The notes under the pieces are model-generated. The model was not told the DNA's origin and ran no database searches. It saw only the letters and a program-made list of their open reading frames with translations. Below, piece by piece: positions 15,402 through 21,442 of a DNA stretch of 21,442 nt (position 1 is its first letter; each line of letters starts with the position of its first letter). A program made the position numbers and the translations under genes. The DNA comes from Intrasporangiaceae bacterium (GTDB taxonomy: Bacteria; Actinomycetota; Actinomycetes; Actinomycetales; Dermatophilaceae): the NCBI GenBank assembly GCA_012518475.1, contig JAAYSB010000250.1, forward strand, positions 1 to 21,442, written 5' to 3'.

Positions 15402-15545
15402 GTCGCATTCCTTACGTCTCGGATCCGCCGACGTCCTCGCCGACTCTCATCATGTCTAGGCGATGTGCGCCCGCCTGACCACCCCGCAGGGTTGGAAATT
15501 TCTTCGAAGGTCGCCGATGGTCAGGGGGCCGGGGCCACGTCCGCC
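15402..15545 (-). promoter_or_regulatory. Probable promoter region of the GGAD-JmjC operon
   Basis: This 144-bp gap between the nucleotidyltransferase stop and the GGAD protein start contains an A+T-rich patch at 15493-15510 (TTGGAAATTTCTTCGAAG) with overlapping small dyads GAAATTTC and TTCGAA, unusual for this GC content. It lies about 95 bp upstream of ATG 15401. No confident -10/-35 pair can be picked out. Confidence 0.35.
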
Positions 15546-16775
15546 TCAGGCAGTGGTTCCTGGCTCGAGACGCGCCCCGGCAGGGACCACGGCCGAGGCC
15601 GAGACTGTGGAGCCCAGTCCGAGCAGGGCGATGTCCTTGTCCCGCACCCGGCTTGCGACCGGAGGCTCACCGACCTGGGCGTCTCGACCGATCCGGCAGC
15701 TGTCGTCGACGATCGCGGTGTGCACCCTCGCACCGGCCTGGACGACGACGTCGCGCCCGATGACGGAGTCCTCGACGACCGCTCCCTTCTGGATGATGAC
15801 GCCTGGCCCGAGGACCGACCGGCGCACCGTGCCGCGCACCACGACGCCACCACTGAGCATGGCGTCGTCAGCGACCCCGCCAGGACGGACCACCGCCGGC
15901 GGCAGCTCGGGCCACCGGGTGAGGATCGGGAAGCCGCGCTGGTCGAAGACATCGACCTTGCCCCTGAGCAGGTCCCGGTGCGCCTGGAAATAGACCGCGG
16001 GACGACCAACGTCCTTCCAGTAGCCGCCCAGCGGAACCGCGAACGTCTTGCCACGCTTGACCAGCGCCGGGATGAGGTGGTCACCGAAGTCGCCGAGTCC
16101 GCTGCTCCCGTCCTCGTCGTCGGGTGCCAGCAGGCCGCGCAACCGGTGTAGCTCACCGAGCAGCACGGTCGGTTCGTAGAGGAAGATCTCCGTCGCGACA
16201 GTCGTCGTCACCGGAGTCGACGGCTTGTACTCGAAACCGGTGACGCGACCGTCCTCACCGACCTCGACGACCCCGTTGTGCCGGGCCTCGCTCTTGGACA
16301 CCTCGGCGGTGATGATGGTGCACTCGGCATCGCGGGCGAGGTGGTCGCGGATGACCGGCCGCAGATCGAGGTTGAAGATGTGGTCGGCACTCATGACGAC
16401 GATGACATGGGCATCGAAGTTCTCGATCTCCTGCCCGAGCTGGACGAGGTTGTCGGCGTTGCCGGCTGCGAACCCGCTCTCACTCGGCGAGCCGCCCTCC
16501 TCGGGCACGACCCGGCGATAGCCGCCACGGGTGCGGTCCAGGTCCCACGGCCGCCCCTGGGCGATATAGGGATCCAGCGTCGAGGCGAGATAGCTCACGC
16601 TGACCCAGACATCCGGGATGCCACTGTTCGCAAAGCTCGACAGTGGGAAGTCGATGAGCTTGTAGCTGCCGGCGAAGGCCAGCCCCGGCTTGGCGCGCTC
16701 CCTCGTGAGCACGTCCATGCGGGAGCCCTTGCCCCCGGCCTGGATGAGGCCGAGCACCCTCGGAAAGCGATCCAT
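15546..16775 (-). CDS. GlgC-like glucose-1-phosphate adenylyltransferase family protein
   Basis: This 409-aa protein has an N-terminal nucleotidyltransferase domain (QAGGKGSRMDVLTRERAKPG, then YKLIDFPLSSFANSGI; SADHIFNLD; GYWKDVGRPAVYFQAHRDLL) and a C-terminal left-handed beta-helix (from about 300; hexapeptide repeats such as VIIQKGAVVEDSVIGRDVVV). The family makes ADP-glucose from glucose-1-phosphate and ATP for glycogen or maltose-1-phosphate synthesis. It departs from canonical GlgC: MDVLT replaces the usual L-x-PLT, and GLAFAGSYKL replaces AVPFGGxYR. It may therefore be a paralog with altered regulation or sugar. ATG 16775 has no clear ribosome-binding site. It is probably monocistronic. 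Confidence 0.88.
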   Translation of the reverse strand: MDRFPRVLGLIQAGGKGSRMDVLTRERAKPGLAFAGSYKLIDFPLSSFANSGIPDVWVSVSYLASTLDPYIAQGRPWDLDRTRGGYRRVVPEEGGSPSESGFAAGNADNLVQLGQEIENFDAHVIVVMSADHIFNLDLRPVIRDHLARDAECTIITAEVSKSEARHNGVVEVGEDGRVTGFEYKPSTPVTTTVATEIFLYEPTVLLGELHRLRGLLAPDDEDGSSGLGDFGDHLIPALVKRGKTFAVPLGGYWKDVGRPAVYFQAHRDLLRGKVDVFDQRGFPILTRWPELPPAVVRPGGVADDAMLSGGVVVRGTVRRSVLGPGVIIQKGAVVEDSVIGRDVVVQAGARVHTAIVDDSCRIGRDAQVGEPPVASRVRDKDIALLGLGSTVSASAVVPAGARLEPGTTA

Positions 16776-16870
16776 GCCGAGAGGGTATGCGGTGCGCGCC
16801 TCCCCTCATCACCTGTCCGGACCCCGCACAGCACAGTCCCTCCAGCCGAAGGTCTTGCTCCGGTACTTCC

Positions 16871-16908
16871 CCCTCGATGACCCTCGCGATTGCGAGGGTC
16901 ATCGAGGG
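16871..16908. promoter_or_regulatory. 38-bp near-perfect palindrome
   Basis: Two 19-base arms pair at all positions but one, around the centre CTCGCGATTGCGAG. The site lies in the 168-bp gap between the divergent nucleotidyltransferase and the saccharopine dehydrogenase-like gene, directly upstream of the latter's presumed promoter. Its centre differs by one base from that of the hut palindrome (CTCGCAATTGCGAG), suggesting a related binding protein or a shared class of structural repeat. No T-run follows on either strand and neither flanking gene ends here, so it is not an ordinary terminator. Confidence 0.65.
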
Positions 16909-16931
16909 AGAAGGCAAGGCCGCTGCTCGAT

Positions 16932-16937
16932 TATGTT
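16932..16937 (+). promoter_or_regulatory. Putative -10 element of a leaderless promoter
   Basis: TATGTT (TANNNT) lies 6 nt before ATG 16944. A GGAGG at 16938-16942 is only 1 nt from the ATG, too close to be used for initiation, which agrees with a leaderless transcript. Confidence 0.4.
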
Positions 16938-16943
16938 GGAGGC

Positions 16944-18293
16944 ATGAGTACCCGTGACCTCGACGTCGTCCTTCTCGGTGCCACCGGTTTCGTCGGCCGG
17001 CTCATCGCTGCGCACCTCGCGCAGACCGCTCCGGAGGGTGCCCGCATCGCCTTCGCCGGACGCAGCCGCCGCAAGCTCGATGATCTGCTGGCCGAGGTCG
17101 GCCCGGCTGCGAAGGGCATCGAGCTCATCGAGATCGACGTCCGTGACTGGGCCGACCTGCAGGCGCTCGTCGCCCGGACGAAGGTCGTCGCGACGACGGT
17201 CGGTCCCTACATCCGCGACGGGATGCCGTTGGTGCGCGCCTGTGCCGCCGCCGGGACGCACTACTGCGACCTCACCGGCGAGGTCCTCTTCGTGCGCCGA
17301 TCCGCCGACGAGTGTCACGAGACCGCCCGCGAGAGCGGCGCCCGCATCGTCCACTCGGTCGGCTTCGACTCGGTTCCCTCCGACCTCGGTGTCTGGCAGA
17401 CCGCCCGGACTGCCAAGGACGCCGGTGAGGGCGAGCTCGAGGACACCGTCCTCGCGGTCAAGGCCCTCAAGGGCGGACTGTCCGGCGGCACGATCGACTC
17501 GGCCCGACAGCAGGCCATCGCGGCGCGGGCGGACAGCGTCGCCCGCACGGTACTCGCCGACCGCTACTCCCTCAGCCCGGACCGGGAGCACGAACCGAAG
17601 GGAGACGAGGGGCGCGTGGACGGGCGCTCACCGCATACCCCGTCCGCGAAGCGGCCTGCGGCCCTCGGGCCGGTCGCCTCGGTGACGCCGCTCGGGCCGG
17701 CGGTCGAGGGGCTGGTCCGTTCCGGCCTCAAGGCCGTCTCGGTCCGGCAGGACGAGGACGGGCGGTGGACCGCGCCGTTCGTCATGGCCGAGTTCAACAC
17801 CCGGATCGTGCGCCGCTCCAACGCGTTGCTGAACTGGGCGTACGGGCGTGGGTTCCGCTATCGCGAAGTGACCGACCTGGGGCGCTCGCCGCAGGCGCCT
17901 GCCCGGGGCGCCCTGCTGTCCGGCGGTCTCGTCGGGGCGCTGGCCGCACTGTCCTTCGCTCCCACCCGCGCCGTCCTCGACCGCGTCCTGCCCAAGCCGG
18001 GCGAGGGACCGTCGCAGAAGTCGATGGGGGCCGGACGGTTCGTCATGGACATCACGGCGCGCACCTCCACCGGGGCACGGTTCCGGACGCGGGTCGCCGC
18101 CGACAAGGACCCCGGCTACACCGGCACGGCGGTGATGATGGGGCAGGCGGCACTGGCCCTGGCACTCGATGAGGATCGGCTCCCGGACATGTCCGGTGTC
18201 CTCACTCCGGCGACCGGGATCGGTGGGGTCCTCATCGAGCGGCTCGTCGCCCAGGGGTTCACCTTCGATACCGAGCAGCTGCCGTCGGACTGA
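16944..18293 (+). CDS. Saccharopine dehydrogenase / trans-acting enoyl reductase-like protein
   Basis: This 449-aa protein has an N-terminal Rossmann fold with VVLLGATGFVGRL (G12-x2-G15-x2-G18) and AGRSRRKLDDLL, followed by VGPYIRDGMPLVRACAAAGTHYCDLTGE and HSVGFDSVPSDLG. These blocks define the saccharopine dehydrogenase-like family that includes the mycobacterial trans-acting enoyl reductases (Rv2449c/Rv2953 group). Those act on lipid or polyketide intermediates with NADPH; no such pathway is visible here, so the substrate is open. A hydrophobic stretch near residues 328-345 (LLSGGLVGALAALSF) may touch the membrane. The ATG is chosen because the Rossmann fold begins right after it. Confidence 0.88.
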   Translation: MSTRDLDVVLLGATGFVGRLIAAHLAQTAPEGARIAFAGRSRRKLDDLLAEVGPAAKGIELIEIDVRDWADLQALVARTKVVATTVGPYIRDGMPLVRACAAAGTHYCDLTGEVLFVRRSADECHETARESGARIVHSVGFDSVPSDLGVWQTARTAKDAGEGELEDTVLAVKALKGGLSGGTIDSARQQAIAARADSVARTVLADRYSLSPDREHEPKGDEGRVDGRSPHTPSAKRPAALGPVASVTPLGPAVEGLVRSGLKAVSVRQDEDGRWTAPFVMAEFNTRIVRRSNALLNWAYGRGFRYREVTDLGRSPQAPARGALLSGGLVGALAALSFAPTRAVLDRVLPKPGEGPSQKSMGAGRFVMDITARTSTGARFRTRVAADKDPGYTGTAVMMGQAALALALDEDRLPDMSGVLTPATGIGGVLIERLVAQGFTFDTEQLPSD

Positions 18294-18315
18294 TCCATCA
18301 CGCCTGAGCTTGTCG

Positions 18316-18347
18316 GGCGGTCTGCGACAGATCCCTCACAGACCGCC
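18316..18347 (+). terminator. Probable terminator hairpin
   Basis: GGCGGTCTG (18316-18324) and CAGACCGCC (18339-18347) form a 9-bp stem with a 14-nt loop, 22 bp after the stop of the enoyl reductase-like gene. No T-run follows. It lies upstream of the next gene's promoter and could isolate the two. Confidence 0.5.
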
Positions 18348-18414
18348 GCAACTCCGGAGGAGGGGAATAGGGTGGGGTCAGAACGCTCTCAGGCCATCGA
18401 TGGAGGGAATCGAC

Positions 18415-18879
18415 ATGAACAAGTTCGACCCGAACGTCCCAGTGTCGGACGAGAACGTCAACCCGGTGACGCGGCTGAGCAATGACGAGTGCTGGGAGAT
18501 GCTGCACGACAACGAGTTCGGCCGTCTGGCCTACCACCTGGCCGGTGAGGTGCACATCGTCCCGATCAACTATGCGACGGATGGCAAGCGGCTCTACTTC
18601 CGCACGGCGGAGGGGAGCAAGCTGCTGGGGGTCGTCATGAACGAGGACGTCGCGTTCGAGATCGACACGCTCACCGACGAGACCGCGACCTCGGTCGTGC
18701 TGCGCGGCCACGCCCGCCTGCTCGAGGGGGACGAGGAGCAGATGGTCGAGCAGCTGCCGCTGCGCCCGTGGGTGCCGACGCTGAAGTTCAACGTCGTCGC
18801 GATCACCCCCAACGAGGACGAGATGTCCGGTCGGTCCTTCAACCTCGCCCGCCCCTGGCAGCGGCTGGGCACCAGCTGA
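18415..18879 (+). CDS. Pyridoxamine 5'-phosphate oxidase family protein
   Basis: This 154-aa split-barrel protein (Pyridox_ox_2-like) opens with a short acidic tail, then the family block LSNDECWEMLHDNEFGRLAYHLAGE, HIVPINYATDGKRLYFRTAEGSKL, NEDVAFEID and TSVVLRGHARLLE. Members bind FMN or F420; actinobacterial relatives are often F420-linked or of unknown role. ATG 18415 is supported by GGAGGG at 18402-18407 with 7-nt spacing; ATG 18400 in the same frame would overlap that site. A TAGGGT at 18368-18373 may be its -10 element. It is unlike the other split-barrel protein in the window (general stress type), so the two are not duplicates. Confidence 0.9.
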   Translation: MNKFDPNVPVSDENVNPVTRLSNDECWEMLHDNEFGRLAYHLAGEVHIVPINYATDGKRLYFRTAEGSKLLGVVMNEDVAFEIDTLTDETATSVVLRGHARLLEGDEEQMVEQLPLRPWVPTLKFNVVAITPNEDEMSGRSFNLARPWQRLGTS

Positions 18880-18885
18880 AGAAGC

Positions 18886-19842
18886 TCAGACCTCGCCGTC
18901 GGCCGCCTTGCGGATGACGATGCGGGTCCACGCGCCGAGGTACACCTGCTCGCCCGGGCTGATCTCCACCCTGCCCGAGACGCTGATCGGCTCCGTCGGC
19001 AGCGAGCCGGTCGCGGCCCCGATGTAGGTGCCGTTCGCGGAGCCGAGATCCTCGACGAACCATCGGGCACCGTCCGTGGTCACCTGAGCGTGCCGGCGGC
19101 TCACCCCCGGGTCACCGGAGATGTCGATGTCGGGTGCGATGCCGCGGGACCGGGAGGCCCGGCCGATGAGTGAGGACGTACGCCGCAGCAGAATGACGGT
19201 CGGCAGGCCCGGGGATGGCATGCGTTCCGAGGAGCCCTGGTCGGCATACCAGTCCGGATCGATCCACACCTCGGCCACCCACGGCTCATCGAGCGACCGT
19301 GACGGGTTGGCGTCGGCGGGGGGTGCCGCGGCCGGGGCGGCGGGCGCTGGGGCGGGTACCGACACATCCTTGTCCGGTACGACGGCATCGGCCGGTGGGC
19401 TCTCGTCGTCGTGCCCGTCGCTGTCAGAACCACTCCTGACCGGATCGGCGTCGGCGGGCTCGCCGGCAGTGGCGTCCGCCGCGCCATGGTCGTCGTCAGC
19501 GGTCGCTCCCCCGTCCTTCGCGTGGACGTGCGGGTCGGACGGCATCGGACCGCCAGGCCGGCGCATCGACATCGGCAGCGGGAAGGCGAGCGGCTCGACC
19601 GGACGCGGCATCGTGCCGGTCGTGTGGTCGTACCCGCAGTTCTCGCAGAACAGCGCATCCGGGGCGTTCTCCGCCGAACAGTTCGGGCACTCCATGGACG
19701 CCGGACGCACCGGAGCGAGGTCCGGGCTCGTGGCGTCTGCATCGGGGCTGTCGACACTCGCAGCATCGGCGAGCGACAGACCGCAGACGTCGCAGTAGTC
19801 CTCGGCGCGCGAGAGGTGCCCCTCGGGGCAGGTGCGGGCCAT
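18886..19842 (-). CDS. Double zinc-ribbon and FHA domain protein
   Basis: This 318-aa cytoplasmic protein has two N-terminal zinc-ribbon-like knuckles (C5...C17-x2-C20 in CPEGHLSRAEDYCDVCG; C52-x2-C55...C66-x2-C69 in CPNCSAENAPDALFCENCG), a disordered Asp/Ala/Pro-rich middle (about 80-200), and a C-terminal FHA domain (about 215-315; SLIGRASRSRG, DPGVSRRHAQV, DLGSANGTYI). FHA domains bind phosphothreonine, and all key residues (GR, SRRH, NGT) are present. Its ATG shares one base with the stop of the VWA gene, so the two are translationally coupled. With the PP2C gene upstream it forms a phospho-signalling unit. Confidence 0.93.
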   Translation of the reverse strand: MARTCPEGHLSRAEDYCDVCGLSLADAASVDSPDADATSPDLAPVRPASMECPNCSAENAPDALFCENCGYDHTTGTMPRPVEPLAFPLPMSMRRPGGPMPSDPHVHAKDGGATADDDHGAADATAGEPADADPVRSGSDSDGHDDESPPADAVVPDKDVSVPAPAPAAPAAAPPADANPSRSLDEPWVAEVWIDPDWYADQGSSERMPSPGLPTVILLRRTSSLIGRASRSRGIAPDIDISGDPGVSRRHAQVTTDGARWFVEDLGSANGTYIGAATGSLPTEPISVSGRVEISPGEQVYLGAWTRIVIRKAADGEV

Positions 19843-21131
19843 CAGCCCTCCTTGCGGATGCGGGTCGTCTTCGTCGAGGCGGTGTCGAGAGCCATCTCGT
19901 CGGCCTTGTCGACCGCCTTCTTGAGCCGGACGGTGCCGGTCTCGGCGTCATCGACGTCGACCACCTTGCGCAGCTTGGCGGTGGCCTCGTCGTTGCCGGT
20001 CTGCTCGGCGAGCTGGACGGCGCGGCCGAGCTTGGCGGTCGCGGTGGCGTCATCCCCCATTGCCTTGGCGGCGAGGCCCTCCTGGATCGCTGCGGCGAGC
20101 TCGGTCTGACCGGTGTAGTGCGCGACCTGCTCATCGATCGGCGCGGTGAGCGAGTGGTCCGCCGACCACTTCGCCTTGATCAGTCCCTGGGCGTAGACCT
20201 GCTCGTTGATGACGAGCTGGACGCGGGCGGCGAGCTGCTCCTGGCCGAGCGCCTTGGCGGCGAGTCGCACGGAGACGTGGTAGTCACGGGACTCGTCGGC
20301 CCACGCACCGGTGGGATAGCCGCCGGTGAGGTCGTTGACCTTGCGACGTCGATTGGTGAGGTCCTCGACGGTGGGCGAGACCTGGCGGACGAAGAGGATC
20401 TGCGCTCCCTGAGGCGTCCAGACCCGCAGCTCTGCGTCGGCGACACCGCGGGCCATCGCCGAGCGCATGATGTTGCGGAACTCATCCCCCATGGCGTGCG
20501 ACTGCGGGACGATGTCGACGGTGCCGAGCAGCTGGGTGGCGATGCGGCGGACCTCCTCGACCTTCCAGTCCGTCCCGACCCCGCGGCCGTCGACCTGATA
20601 GACACCGGTCGCCCGGTTGATCGCCGCGTTGAGGACCTCGGGGGACTCGTTGTTCTCCCCGTCGGTGAGCAGGATGGCGTGCCGCTGGATGACCTGCGGC
20701 ACGGAGAAGAACAGCTGACCCGCGAGGTCGAGCCAGGTCCCGATCGCTGTGCCGCCACCACTGGTGAGCTGGGCGATGGCGCGCGCAGCGTCCCGTCGGG
20801 TCTGCGGGCTCATCCGCACCATCCCGGGCCCGGAGCGCACGTGCGGATAGGCGAGGAAGGCTGCCCCGTTGCCGGAGATCACCGCGAAGTAGGTGCCGTC
20901 GACGATCTCGGCGAGCGCGGCCTGGGCGGCGGACTTCGCCTCCTCCATCCGCGCATCGCCCATGGAGCCGGAGGTGTCGATGATGATGATCTCGCCGGCG
21001 TCGCCCGCGCCGGTCTGCCCTGCGATGCCGGCTCCGACGCACGTGATCGTGACGATCGCGTTGACGTCGGTCCCGCCGGCCGGCAGGTGCTCGTTCTGAT
21101 AGACGGCTGCGCTGAACTCGGCCACAGTCAC
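19842..21131 (-). CDS. von Willebrand factor A domain protein
   Basis: This 429-aa protein has a VWA domain (about 45-230) with an intact metal-ion-dependent adhesion site: IIIIDTSGSMG (Asp52, Ser54, Ser56), a threonine region around LTSGGGTAIGTWL and HAILLTDGENN. Beta-rich and then helical C-terminal regions follow, the last 100 residues holding TPR-like helices (AKAMGDDATATAKLGRAVQLA). No signal peptide is visible, so it is cytoplasmic, as in VWA/PP2C/kinase (TerY-P-like) modules. The start is GTG 21131, overlapping the stop of the PP2C gene by 4 nt. It probably acts as a metal-dependent scaffold for phosphoprotein partners. Confidence 0.92.
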   Translation of the reverse strand: MTVAEFSAAVYQNEHLPAGGTDVNAIVTITCVGAGIAGQTGAGDAGEIIIIDTSGSMGDARMEEAKSAAQAALAEIVDGTYFAVISGNGAAFLAYPHVRSGPGMVRMSPQTRRDAARAIAQLTSGGGTAIGTWLDLAGQLFFSVPQVIQRHAILLTDGENNESPEVLNAAINRATGVYQVDGRGVGTDWKVEEVRRIATQLLGTVDIVPQSHAMGDEFRNIMRSAMARGVADAELRVWTPQGAQILFVRQVSPTVEDLTNRRRKVNDLTGGYPTGAWADESRDYHVSVRLAAKALGQEQLAARVQLVINEQVYAQGLIKAKWSADHSLTAPIDEQVAHYTGQTELAAAIQEGLAAKAMGDDATATAKLGRAVQLAEQTGNDEATAKLRKVVDVDDAETGTVRLKKAVDKADEMALDTASTKTTRIRKEG

Positions 21132-21442
21132 TCCTTGGTCGGTTCGGTGTGGGTCACGTTGGTCGGGGTTGCTACTGGCTGGGTGTGTTCCGGCTGGCTC
21201 TCAGGCTCGACGAGGGGTTCCTCTTCCGGCTCGATCTGGTCAGGCTCCTCTGCAGTCTCCCCTACTGCGCCGCTGTCTGCCGACGCCCCACCCGCTGCAT
21301 CTGCTGCTGAATCTGCTGCTGCATCGCCGGTTCCAGGGTCAGGAACCGGCCCGAGCCGGGCCAGGGCAACGGTGATGTTGTCGTGGCCGCCGGCCTCGGT
21401 GGCGAAGTGGACGAGGCGCGCGGCGACATCCTCCACAGAACC
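21128..21442 (-). CDS. PP2C-family protein phosphatase, C-terminal part (cut by window edge)
   Basis: Only the last 104 residues are present; the gene continues beyond the right edge. The segment LVHFATEAGGHDNITVALARLG is the conserved C-terminal block of PP2C/Stp1 Ser/Thr phosphatases, with the metal-binding Asp of GGHDNIT. A long acidic, Ala/Glu/Pro-rich tail (about 70 residues) follows, which is not part of the catalytic domain. Its stop overlaps the GTG start of the VWA gene. It likely reverses phosphorylation read by the FHA protein. The catalytic N-terminal motifs cannot be checked here. Confidence 0.88.
   Translation of the reverse strand, partial: GSVEDVAARLVHFATEAGGHDNITVALARLGPVPDPGTGDAAADSAADAAGGASADSGAVGETAEEPDQIEPEEEPLVEPESQPEHTQPVATPTNVTHTEPTKE

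Noticed and set aside
14650..15459. Rightward frame encoding long (APPS)n repeats opposite the GGAD gene
   Set aside because: It is the antisense reading of the 12-bp repeat and runs through the JmjC gene. The leftward GGAD frame has a ribosome-binding site and operon spacing; this one has neither.

Overview
The window is high-GC (about 70% by eye), gene-dense chromosomal DNA from an actinobacterium. The Bpa proteasome activator ending in GQYL, the LytR-CpsA-Psr protein, the coding style and several start codons preceded at 6-7 nt by TANNNT (leaderless-type promoters) point to Actinomycetota. An Intrasporangiaceae-like member of the Micrococcales is my best guess, but sequence alone does not prove it. 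I see no rRNA, tRNA, CRISPR array, insertion sequence or phage gene. No gene-free stretch exceeds 300 bp; the longest are 6595-6788 and 16776-16943, and both carry large inverted repeats.

Layout. 1-600: a perfect 26-bp palindrome and promoter, a YbaK/ProX-type deacylase gene, then two 31-bp direct repeats. 603-4759: histidine catabolism, with hutH-hutU leftward and a divergent IclR-family regulator rightward around a large palindromic operator. 4797-6594: a DUF4259-like gene convergent with a zinc-independent quinone oxidoreductase. 6595-8964: a three-tier hairpin, then bpa, an LCP lipoprotein and a DUF2177 membrane protein, closed by a strong bidirectional terminator. 8984-12357, leftward: a large FAD/Fe-S dehydrogenase followed by a flavin-type split-barrel protein. 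12395-12913: a small TerB-like protein with an awkward start.

12916-15401 is the most interesting part. It is a compact leftward operon encoding a 119-aa protein with 19 perfect Gly-Gly-Ala-Asp repeats, a JmjC/cupin Fe(II)/2-oxoglutarate oxygenase and a sucrase/ferredoxin-like (Apd1/Aim32-type) Fe-S protein. The genes are separated by 6 bp and then overlap by 4 bp. My reading (inference) is a substrate-modifying enzyme-electron carrier cassette in which the repeated Asp residues of a ribosomal peptide are hydroxylated. I know of no described system matching it.

15546-18879: a GlgC-like sugar nucleotidyltransferase, a divergent saccharopine dehydrogenase/enoyl reductase-like protein behind another palindrome, and a second split-barrel flavin/F420-type protein. 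18886-21442, leftward and cut by the window edge: PP2C phosphatase (C-terminus only), VWA protein and zinc-ribbon/FHA protein, all with overlapping start and stop codons. This looks like a phospho-signalling module whose kinase, if any, lies outside.

Beyond genes, the octamer GGTATGCG/CGCATACC occurs nine times, far more than base composition predicts. Three large palindromes share a GC(A/G)ATTGC centre.
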